A DNA stretch of 64,000 nt from Mercenaria mercenaria (lineage: Eukaryota; Mollusca; Bivalvia; Venerida; Veneridae): positions 68,847,501 to 68,911,500 of the forward strand of contig NC_069369.1 in NCBI RefSeq assembly GCF_021730395.1, written 5' to 3'. The translations under genes and the position numbers were made by a program. Numbering within the stretch: the first letter of the stretch is position 1; every line of letters begins with the position of its first letter. The notes beneath the pieces were generated by a model that was not told the DNA's origin, did not search any database, and saw nothing but the letters and a program-made list of their open reading frames with translations. This document shows, piece after piece, positions 30,388 to 42,500 of this stretch.

Positions 30388-30526
30388 ATGTCGGACTCCA
30401 GTTCGGACGAAAGTAGTCAGGAAAGTTGGACTCCGTATTCGGAGCGAGACGAGTGGAATGACATCGCTCCTGTTACCCAGGATGATGGGCCACACCCTGT
30501 CGTACAGATCGCTTACTCTGACAAGT
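30388..30526 (+). CDS. FNTA: FNTA exon 1 (start codon)
   Basis: The exon encodes residues 1-46 plus one base of F47, beginning [14 protein letters not shown] and ending [13 protein letters not shown]. Human FNTA has NDGPNPVVQIIYSDK at the same point. The ATG is in a good context (A at -3) and is preceded in frame by a stop at 30343. The donor is GTGAGT at 30527. Confidence 0.93.
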
Positions 30527-33500
30527 GTGAGTATGTTTACATTCAAAGATTTCAACCCTGATTTTTACCGGCACTAGAACATGCAACATGTTTTCGCGAT
30601 TATTTGTTTACAAACAATGACACTGATATTGCATTTGTTGTTGTCATTGCATTGGACGGCGCTTATCATTTTCACAGAATGATTTTGTTTTGAGTTATCC
30701 CATTTGTAGTGGGGTTTATGAGATTTAGCACATGTTTATGCTAATTTCACTCAGACTGGTTTATAGAAAATATGCAATTTACAGCGGGATGATGATAAAG
30801 AAGTAGGATAATCAGGCCAAACAAACAAATTTGTTGTTTCCTGTTACTTTACAATTTAGAATAGAAGGTTATGTTTGCTGTAAGGCCTCTGGCCCATGCA
30901 GACATTTATATAAACAGGTCTAAGAAAGTGGTTTCTTGCATGAGGGACAGGATTTTCCTGTGCTTTTCCGGTGCTAGAAAAACTCAACCAGGGTGCTATA
31001 ATTTAGGCAGTGGCTACGATTACGGTACCGTAATCCTAGCCTCCGGTTCTAGGATTACGGAAGTTCCGTATTCCTAGACAACCCTATGAGGTTAGGCTAG
31101 GATTACGGAAGTAATTTAAGAGACATAAAGTATATGTTAGGACACGCATAAATGATGTTGTAAACTTACTTATTTCACTTAATTTTTCATGCCTGCCTTA
31201 TTATTTCGTGTTTTCTATCCACCGTTTTGGGTAAGTATAATCTTAATGGCGGCGCGCGGAAATATATTAGAAATATGAGTGTAAAAGTTAGATTTAAAAA
31301 AAAATCTATACTTTGAATTTTATGATTTATAACCATATTGTATGTTATTAAATACCATTTGTGTTGACTTGATGAAAAAATGCAGTTATATACGAAATAT
31401 AGATAATTCTATAATATTTCCGCGCACCGTCATTAAGATTATACTAACCCAAAACGGCCGATCGATAGCACGAAATATTTAGGGAAATTAAGTGAAATGA
31501 GTAAGTTTACAATTATGACAATGTCATTTATGCATGTCCTAACATAAATTTGATGCCTCTTAAAATACTTCCGTAATCCTAACCTATTCTCATAGGGTTG
31601 TCTAGGAATACGGAACTCCCGTAATCCTAGAACCGGAGGCTAGGATTACGGTACCGTAATCGTAGCCACTGCCTATAATTTATGAATGAATGCATGAATT
31701 CATACACTGCTGTAACAAAATAGCGCCTTAAAGAAAAACCTTCGTTTTTCTTTATATCTTCTACAAATTGAAGAATAAGGCATGCAAGAAAAAGAATCAA
31801 TCATTGGCAGCATGTAAAGATAGGAATATCCGGCACTCGGTAACTGTTTAGGCGGTAACTCGGCAGGAGCTTCGTTACCACTTAAACAGTAACCATCGTG
31901 CTGGATATTCCCATCTTTACCCGCAACCATTGAAAGATTCTTATAAAGTTTACCAGTACAGATTATATGATTACATGTATTCTCAAACAGCAGACTGAAA
32001 TTAATTGGTTTATTTACAGTATGCATAAACTGGAGCAATGATATAAACTATCTTCTTCTTAGGCATAAATAAGGACCATAAATAAAGATAATTTTAAGTT
32101 TTAGCCATTTTTGTTGAGTTTTTGGCATTTTCAGAAAGTTGAAGTCAACAAAAATGACTGAAGTTTACAATTGTCCTTTATAAATTTATGCATACCATGA
32201 GTAAATCGATTAATTTCAAGCTACGATTTTTAGTCCATATATAGTTTCAGTAGTTTTCAAACACTCAGTCTGTAAATTTATAGACTGAAAAATCAGTAAA
32301 TTTCAAATCAAAGAAATACCTTGTGTATGCAATAGAGGCTGCATTTTTCACTGGATCTTCATGAAATTTGATCAGAATGTTTGTCTTGGTGAAATCTAGA
32401 TCAAATTCGAATATGGATCATCTGGGTAAAAAACTAGGTCACCTGGTTGAATCAAAAGAGAACTTGGTGTGCCCAATAGGGGCTGCATTTTTCACTGAAT
32501 AATTATATTCGTGGAATTTGATCAGAATGTTTGTCTTGATGAAATCTAGGTCAAGTTCAAATATCATCTGTGGTCAAAAACTAGTTCACCCGGCAGTGTT
32601 GTGAATGGGTCCAGTACCAGAAAAATTGTGAAAATTAGCGTTGTTTTTCTCAAAATTGTGATTTTTGTCTCCCTTAATTGTGATTTTTTTTGATACTTTG
32701 TGAATCAAAATGTCGTGATCGCTTATCATGAAATATTTTGTCCTCAATTGTTTCAGTACAATTTCCATTTGCCCCCTGATATACTATGTTATTCAATGGG
32801 GTGTATGAAACAACTTTGGAACGAAAACCATTTAAATGATTCGTACCTAAACCATTATAAATTAATGTTCAAGGACCGATAATATAGGGTGACGAACGTA
32901 ACAAATCTTGATCAGTCAGACGCTTTTCCTCGCAAAAGTCGATAACAAACTTCTTTAAAGTTGTTCAATGCTTCTTTTACGTTTTTCTACTGTTTTTAGA
33001 GATCTTCACACCCATTGTGAAGGTCACCCTGTTTTGCAATTTTACAAAATTATTCCCCTTTTTCAACTTTTATATTCATTCAACTGACAAGGCTGTAGAA
33101 TAGACCAGCGTTGCTGTCCTCCGACAGCTCTTGTTTTTTTAAAAGTTCTAGCAATACTTTCAAGGAGGGCAGGTTACCAAAACTAAACGAAATAGGTGAA
33201 CAAAAGAAAGATGATGACTTGGTTTTATATGTTCCGTAACAGATTTTAAAGGCCTTCTTTCAATAATTGGGAAATGTAGGGCCATTAAAAAATAAATGTA
33301 TAATATATTACATATATGTTTGGAAACATATTTTTCAAGTGAGGTAGTTTAATATAAAATAGGAATACAAAAGATTACATTTATTCATATTCAACTTCAG
33401 TAAGAAAAACATGAAAATGTGCATAGTATATTCTTTGGCCCAATGTCAAGTATTGCATCAAGGGGAATGTTTAGCATCCTTGGAATTTGTCTGAAGTCTG

Positions 33501-36500
33501 ATGTCATTTTTTTCCCTCCTCTGATCCATATAAGGAAGTTTTTAGTTTTAAATCTTAAAATCATTTTTTCCTGTGATCCATATAGGGAAGATGTCAGTTT
33601 TGGAGTCATTTTTCCTCCTCTGATCCATATAGGGAAGTTTTCAGTTTGTAGTCATTTTTCCTCCTCTGATCCAGGTTAAGGTCACAGTTTTGGCCCAGTC
33701 TTCATGAAACTTGGTCAGAATGTTTGTCTCATTAAAATCTTAGGCAAGTTTGAAACTGGGTCATCTGGGTTCAAAAACTAGGCCACTAGATCCCTAGCCC
33801 AGTTACCGGTAGGTCAAATGATAGACAGACCTTGTTAATCTTTATGAATCCTGGTCACGATGTTTATGAAATCTAAGTGGAGTTTGATTTAGTGTAGTTT
33901 TGCTTTAACGAATACAGAGAAAAATCTTGTGTGTCCAACTCCTCAAACACTATTGAAAGGATATGTTAGAAAGTTTCACAGATGAGGGACCTTGATGTAA
34001 AGATGACCATGAATAATTGTCTTTTTTCCTGCAGTTATTTTTTTAAGAATTATGGCCGTTTCTTAATTTCAAAGAATAGGCCATAGTGAACATGGTGAAG
34101 AAATTTGGTGTGTTCAGCTCCTCAAGAATGGGTTCAAAGTTGCACAGATGCACAACCTTATCTGAATATGACCGTAAAGGATGGTGCAGCCATGTCTGTG
34201 GACACAATTCTAGTTGGTTAATATAGAGTTTTTTGTTGAAAACCAAAATAAAAAAATCATTGTATTTGGTTGAAGCATCCATGTTCCCAAATAAATTTGA
34301 ATCATACAAACTTTGACCTGAATTGTTGAGAAAATCGATTTTCCATGCACTGTTTACGAATTTTATACCTATTTTAGAAATATTTTTGTATAATCTGTAA
34401 ACATTTGTATTCTATGAAATATTCATGTCTTCAAGGTGGAAAAGAAATTTTGGATGCATTCCAGCCTTGGCACTTCAAATTATACAAAGTTAATTCTCAC
34501 AGTCCTGCTTTTAACACTTTTAAAAAGACAAATCAATATTTTAGCTCATCTTGGTGAAAGGCTCAAAATATAATTAATGTAGCTTTTCTGAGGGTTTTAA
34601 CCAAACTTACACTATACACAATTGAATTTACTTAATACGTAAGGCTAGAAAAAAGCTGTGTTAGGGGTTACCAAACAAACAAACAAACAAAAAACAGGGA
34701 AAAAAAGATAATAATAGGGCAAATTCACTTCTGGCAATCAAAGAAAAGAAAAGAAAAATCCCAGATGAATAAAAATTGCGTGTCAAGAGTTTGATTTTTG
34801 AGTTCATCAAGTAATCCTAGACATTAATATTTTTTACCTGGCCTAACTGTAAGAATGTGGGGTTCCTTTCTTGAACCTTCCATCTCTGAGTGATGACACT
34901 TTAATTTTCAAGTTACCAACTAGATAATTTTTTTGAATGTTTTAAAATAATTTTTCTTATATATGTATAGCTAAATTATACTAAGGTTAGTTACTGTAGT
35001 ATTTGTCTGCAGTACTTACTTCAATCACGTTAATTTGATATTTCTATTTTAAAGCACGATATAAAGCACTTGAGTATTTGCTTAAGTATATAATTTCTTA
35101 TTTCTATACTTGGTTTTCTGTAAAATTCAGAATTTATGAAATAGTCATAAGGCGTAAAAAAAAAATTGTTTGTTTCCGGTATCCCGACCTACCCTAAATT
35201 TTTGGCCCGACCCTAAATGTTTTTATGGCCTTGGAGAACATTTTTAGCTCATCTGATTTTTTGAAAAAAAATGATGAGTTATTGTCATCACTTGAGCGGT
35301 TGTCGGCGTCGGCGTCGGCGTCGCCTGGTTAAGTTTTATGTTTAGGTCAGCTTTTCTCCTAAACTATCAAAGCTATTGCTTTGAAACTTGGAATACTTGT
35401 TCACCATCATAAGCTGACCCTGTATAGCAAGAAACATAACTCCATCTTGCTTTTTGCAAGATTTATGGCCCCTTTTGTACTTAGAAAATATCAGATTTCT
35501 TGGTTAAGTTTTATGTTTATGTCAACTTTTCTCCCAAACTGTCAAAGCTATTGCTTTGAAACTTGGAATACTTGTTCACCATCATAAGCTGACCCTGTAC
35601 AGCAAGAAACATAACTCCATCTTGCTTTTTGCAAGATTTATTGCCCCTTTTGGACTTAGAAAATCAGTTTTCTTGGTTAAGTTTTATGTTTAGGTCAGCT
35701 TTTATCCTAAACTATCAAAGCTATTGCTTAAAAACTTGCAACACTTGTTCACCATCATAAGTTGACCCTGTACAGCAAGAAACATAACTCCATCCTGCTT
35801 TTTGCAAGATTTATGGCACCTTTTGGACTTAGAAAATATCAGATTTCTTGGTTAAGTTTTATGTTTAGGTCAACTTTTTCTCTTAAACTATCAAAGCTAT
35901 TGCTTTGAAACTTGCAACACTTGTTCACCATCATAAGCTGAAGCTGTACAGCAAGCAGCGTAACTCCATCCTGATTTTTAGCCCACCATCATCAGATGGT
36001 GGGCTATTAAAATCACTCTGCGTCCGTGGTCCGTCCGTCCGTCATTCCGTCCGTCCGTCCGTCCGTCCGTCCGTCCGTTAACAGTTTCTCGTTATCGCAT
36101 CTCCTCAGAAACTACTGGGGGGATTTTGACCAAACTTTGTCAGAATGATGTATTGGTACCCTAGTTGTGTCCCCCTGAAAATCAGATTGGTTCAACAATT
36201 TATGAGTGAGTTATGGCCCTTTGTTTATTTCTATAATTTACATAGATTTATATAGGGAAAAACTTTGAAAACCTTCTTGTCCAAAACCACAGGGCCTAGG
36301 GCTTTGATATTTGGTATGAAGTATTATCTAGTGGTCCTCTACCAAGATGATTCAAATTATTTCTCTGGGGTCAAATATGGCCCCGCCCTGGGGGTCACAT
36401 GGTTTATATAGACTTGTATAGAGAAAAACTTTGAAAAACCTCTTGTCCAAAACTACAGGGCCTAGGGCTTTGATATTTTTTATGTGACATCATCTAGTGG

Positions 36501-39500
36501 TCTTCAACTAAGATTATTCAAATTATACCCCTAGGGTCAAATATGGGCCCACCCTGGGGGTCATATGGTTTACATAGACTTATATAGGGAAAAACTTTGA
36601 AAATCTTCTTGTCAAACCACAAAGCCTAGGGCTTTGATACTTGTAATGTAGCATCATCTAGTGGTTCTCTACCAAGTTTGTTCGAATTATCCCCCTAGGG
36701 TCAAATATGGCCCCGCCCCGGGGGTCACATGGTTCATATAGACTTATATAGGGAAAAGCTTTTAAAATCTTCTTGTCAATAACTACAACATTCAAATTTG
36801 GACATGTATATTTTTGAGTGGCAAGATGAACCTTGACATGAGTTAACCTTGATTTTGACCTAGTGACCTACTTTCACATTTCTGTAGCTACAGCCTTCAA
36901 ATTTGGACCACATGCATAGTTTTGTGCACTTGAAAAAACTTTGACCTTGATTTTGACCTAGTGACCTACTTTCACATTTTTGAAGGTACAGGTATCAAAT
37001 TTGGACCATATGCATAGTTCCGTGTTTCAAAATGAAATTTGACATTGATTTTGACCTAGTGACCTACTTTCACATTTTTGAAGGTACAGTCTTCAAATTT
37101 GGACCACATGCATAGTTTTGTGTTCCGAAATGAAATTTGACCTTGATTTTGACCCAGTGACCTACTTTCTCATTTCTCAAGCTACAGCCTTCAAATTTGG
37201 ACCACATACATGGTTTTATGTACCGAAACAAACTTTGACCTTTACATTGACCTAGTGACCTACTTTCACATTTTTGAAGGTACAAGCTTCAAATTTGGAC
37301 CACATGCATAGTTCTGTATTCTGAAATAAAATTTGACCTTGATTTTGACCTAGTGACCTACTTTCACATTTCTCAAGCTACAGCCTTCAAATTCGGACCA
37401 CATGCATAGTTTTGTGTACCGAAATGAACTTTGACCTTAAGATTGACCTAGTGACGTACTTTCACATTTCTGTAGCTACAGGCTTCAAATTTAGACCACA
37501 TGCATAGGATTGTGTACCGAAACAAACTTTGACCTTGACATTGACCTAGTGACCTACTTTCACATTTTTGAAGGTACAGGATTCAGATTTGGACCACATG
37601 CATAGATTTGTGTTCTGAAGTGAAATTTGACCCTTGATTTTGACCTAGTGACCTACTTACACATTTCTCAAGCTAAGCCTTCAAATTTGGACCACTTGCA
37701 TAGTTTTGTGTACCAAATTAAACTTTGACCTTAAGATTGATCTAGTGACCTACTTTCACATTTCTCAAGCTACAGCTTTCGAATTTGGACCACATGCACA
37801 GTGTTGTGTACGGAAATGAAATTTGACCTTGAGCTAGTCAGTAAGTCTTGAAATTTGGAACACTCCAAAATGGCACATTGGTGGGCGCCAAGATCACTCT
37901 GTGATCTCTTGTTGCAATAATTATTGCCCCTTTTGGACTTAGAAAATTATTTTCTTGGTTGAGTATTATGTTTAAGTCAACTTTTCTCATAAACTATCAA
38001 AGCTATTGCTTTAAAACTTGCAACAGTTTTTCACCATCATAAGTGGACACTGTACATCAAGAAACATAACTCTATCCTGCCTTTTTGCAAGAATGATGGC
38101 CCTTTTTAGACTTAGAAAATCATGGGTAGGACAATATTTCTATTACACAAAAAAAATCAGATGAGCGTCAGCACCCGCAAGGCGGTGCTCTTGTTTTCAA
38201 CTTTTTAACAAAAAGATGCAAAACTGCACTTTTTATGCTTTAAACATGGCCAGTGATGTTAGAAATCAACTTACTGATGCTCTGAATGCATAACCCCCTT
38301 ATTTGTAATCATTTTTTGACAAAAAAAATAATTTCCGAAAAGTCTCCCTTAATAAAAAAAATTTCCAAAAAAAAAAAAATTTCCGACCTACCTACCCTAA
38401 TTTTTTTGAGCATGTTACCGGAAACAAAGAATTTTTTTTTTTAGGCCGAAACGGTTCAGATAGCGACGAAAAAGTCAACATTGAAGATGCATTAAGGGAA
38501 AAAACAAGCACTTGAAATAACAGACTTAGCTAAGCAATTACTTAAGTTTTTTCATGAAATTTAGATACAAAGTTCTTAAATTTTTTGTTGATGCAGGTTT
38601 AAATCCAACAAAAACTGAAAGTATTATTATAATTATGATTTCAGTTCGAGATGTATATGACTACTTCCGAGCTGTTGTTGAACGTAATGAAATCAGCGAA
38701 CGAGCTTTCAACCTTACCAAGGATGCTGCGGCCCTGAATCCTGCAAACTACACTGTCTGGTATGTCAATTTTGCATTCCTTTGAAGTTTCATATTATATA
38801 GTAGACTTATTTTTTTATTTCTGCCAATGTATGATGAATGAACGACACCTACCGTTATTCAGAGTAAGTGTCAACATTCCAAGGTCTACAAGCGACATAG
38901 TTGTAATGGACACATTTTGAAGTATTCTGTTTTATTCAACGCATCTTAATTTTCATGTAATATGTATAACAGATTTTGTAAGGTTACAACGGGATTTATT
39001 GTCAAATATTTTGAAATTTAGAGAGTGCTTTCATTTGTTTGTTACTGTAAATAAAAAGGTAAAATGAGTTTGATGAAGCATTGGTTCATAAAAAAACGTG
39101 TAGTACTGTGAAATCACTTAAAGGCGTACAACAAAAATATGCAATAAAAATCATAGGTCACTGGTATTGAAAAAGAGTTATCTGCCCTTGAAAACATCAT
39201 TTTTGGGGGAAATGCCGTTTTCAAGGGCATATAACTCTTTTTCAGTACCTGTGACCTATGATTTTTATCGCATATTTTTGTTTCTTAGATGATTGTTCTT
39301 CAATATCCAAAGTTTGAAGAAATTCTGTTATTGGGAAAAAATTAGCTCAAAATTCTATCATACATCCTTAATTTTGTAGGCATGACATTTCATGTTTTTA
39401 CCAAATGGTTGCTTAGAGGGAATATGAAATTTTGAAGAAATGAAATTGGAAATTACGGTTTTAATTTCATGGATTGATGCAACCACAGAATCTGCAAATA

Positions 39501-42500
39501 TTATTCCTCAGGTTTATTAATGATGTTACAGTTTTAAATAGATGTAGAAAAGTTATTAACTTGCTAGTCACAAAAGTTATATAACATGTTAGTCACCCAG
39601 TAAAAGGTTGATATAAAAAAGAAGGAAAGTAACTGAGCTTTATATCACACTTGTATTTATTTTCCAGACATTGGTTTTAAAGAATAGAGAATTCATCCTC
39701 TAATAATAAAATCATTGTTTCTGTCTCAGATATATTGTAGGAATTGTACAATAACATGCAACTGAATGAAAAATATGATTTTATTGAATGATTAAATCAT
39801 GTCTTCAGATGAATTATTCTAACATGACATTGACGAACACACACACACAAGCATTTTGTCCATCTTTTGTTGTTTCCATTTTCAATGTGCCTCTAATATT
39901 AACATAAGATGCTATGATCTGTTTGCAGCGATTTTATTGCATAATAATTTCACACTTTTCAGCACTCTTCTGTAAATAGGAAACAAAATAAGGTCAAGTT
40001 GTAATGTCTTTAAAAAAAAAAATTGTAATGTGCATTTGGAAGTTTGCACATTTTAAAAGTCAAGGAAGATTTCTGGAAATAACTGTAACTTGTATAATTG
40101 TAGAAAATATAAAACGTCTAAGATACAGCTCATACAAAATTGGTAGCAAATTAGCATATATTGCATTTTAGAATGGCAGACATGCCATTGTTTGCATTTT
40201 TGGGAAAAGGTCAGCGTTGTTTTTGTTATGATGACCAAATTCTTGCCATACATTTCTAGTCTCATTTGCATCAGGCTGCCACAAGGCTCTGGGATTGTTA
40301 TAGTTTGGCAGATAATGAAAACAGGGTAGATCAAATGATAAATCTTATATGATTATTTTATCATTTACCATCTGGTATCCAGATAATATATAATTATATT
40401 GTATGGTAGCTGTTTTGTGTACATTGGTATGGTAGTGTTTTTTTGTTTTTATGCCCCCGAAGGGAGGCATATAGTTTTTGAACCGTCTGTCGGTCTGTCA
40501 GTCTGTCGGTCTGTCAGTCTGTCAGTCTGTCCGCAATTTTCGTGTCCGGTCCATATCTTTGTCATCGATGGATGGATTTTCAAATAACTTGGCATGAATG
40601 TGAACCACAGTAAGACGACGTGTCGCGCGCAAGACCCAGGTCCGTAGCTCAAAGGTCAAGGTCACACTTAGACATTAAAGGATAGTGCATTGATGGGCGT
40701 GTCCGGTCCATATCTTTGTCATCGATGGATGGATTTTCAAATAACTTGGCATGAATGTGTACCACAGTAAGACGACGTGTCACGCGCAAGACCCAGGTCC
40801 GTAGCTCAAAGGTCAAGGTCACACTTAGACATTAAAGGATAGTGCATTGATGGGTGTGTCCGGTCCATATCTTTGTCATCGATGGATGAATTTTCAAATA
40901 ACTTGGCATGAATGTGTACCACAGTAAGACGACGTGTCGCGCGCAAGACCCAGGTCCGTAGCTCAAAGGTCAAGGTCAGACTTAGACGTTAAAGGTCATT
41001 TTTCATGATAGTGCATTGATGGGCCTGTCCGGTCCATATCTTTGTCATTCATGCATGGATTTTAAAATAACTACGCATGAATGTGTGACACAATAAGACG
41101 ACGTGTCGAGCGCAAGACCCAGCTCCGTAGGTCAAAGGTCCTAAACTCTAACATCGGCCATAACTACTCATTCAAAGTGCCATCGGGGGCATATGTCATC
41201 CTATGGAGACAGCTCTTGTTTATCAATGAAAAGCATAGTCCTTGTCTTGTACTAAAGTGTAAGCTTGTTTATAACATGTGTAGGTGTTAATGAACTTGGC
41301 ACACTCGTCTCAGTAATATACTCTGGCTGGTTTCCAGCTCTTGGAAGAAAATCAGGTAACCTATTAGTATTATTATTATTATCCAGTACGTGGCTAATAC
41401 ATCAGACATTTATTACCTACTGGCAAATGATGCAATAATAATTATCACACCTGTACATTTTGAAACAGCCCCCATGCCACAGCATAAGCTTCAGTGGTTG
41501 TCATGTCAGAACAATCCTAAATGTGAAGCCTGACACGTATTGTAATGATCAGCTTTCAATTCTTTAAAAATGTTGTATTCCAGTTTTAGTCACATTCCAG
41601 GAGATGAAAACAAAAGAAAACTCTTCATTTTCCTTTCAAATTATGTATTTTTTATGCCCCTGAAGGTGGGCATATTAAAATCGCACTGTCCGTGCGTGCG
41701 TGTGTGCGTCTGGTAAATTCTTGTACAGGCTGTAACTCTAACATCCATAAAGGGATTTTGAAATAACTTGGCATTAATGTTCACCATAATGAGACGAAGT
41801 GTCATGAGCAAGAGCCAGACCCGTAGCTCCAAGATCAAGGTCACAAAGGTTAACATGGTCTGTTTCTTGTCCGGTCCATAACTCTGCCATTGATGAAGGG
41901 ATTTTGAAATTACTTGGCATAAATGTTCCCTATAATGAGATGAGGTGTCGTGTGCAAGACCAAGACCCCTAGCTCCAAGGTCAAGGTCACACTTAGAAGT
42001 CAAAGGTGTTTTTTGTCTGGTCCATAACTCTGCCATTTATCAAGGGATTTGAAAATAATTTGACACAAATGTTAACCATATTGAGAAGATTTGTCACACT
42101 TATGATCGAGACCTCTTAGGTCAAGGTCACAAAATGATATGTGATTTTTTTGCGAATACAGCTGTGGCATTCATGGGCCTACTTCGGCGGCTTTTGTCAC
42201 CAATAGTGACAGCTCTTGTTTTAGACAAAAAGACAAAACATTCTGGATATTTTCACATTATCATATAGCAACTTTCTGATTAGTTAATATTGCGAACTGA
42301 TGAGTTAAATACTGCGACAGTCACTCTTTACACCGATGTTGACACTGAGTACCCCCATTCATCTTTGAAAATATCGTAAGTCGTTTTAGGTCATTTTTTG
42401 GTCACCCTTTTTGATTGTTTTAATAAGGCTCCCCTACCCCTTTTGAGGAAGAGTGGGATATATTGATTTGCTCATTGTCTGTAGGACTGTCTGTCAGCCT

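Larger units (their letters stand above)
35156..38442. mobile_element. Outer MITE with TTTGTTTCCGGTA inverted ends, split by element H3
   Basis: The left end, an A-run followed by TTGTTTGTTTCCGGTA, is inverted at the right as TACCGGAAACAAAGAA plus a T-run. Inner arms share CGACCTACCCTAA on the left and its relatives on the right. Removing H3 leaves about 330 bp of MITE sequence (35156-35240 and 38196-38442). It is the outermost of three nested layers and ends about 200 bp before FNTA exon 2. Confidence 0.6.

Noticed and set aside
30352-30555. Antisense open frame over FNTA exon 1
   Set aside because: It is a shadow of the real exon, whose plus-strand translation matches FNTA residue for residue.
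40053-40334. 93-codon minus-strand open frame and plus-strand exon-like frames in FNTA intron 2
   Set aside because: Several frames are open by chance in this stretch; none joins to neighbouring exon-like pieces with consistent splice phase, and no domain is recognised.
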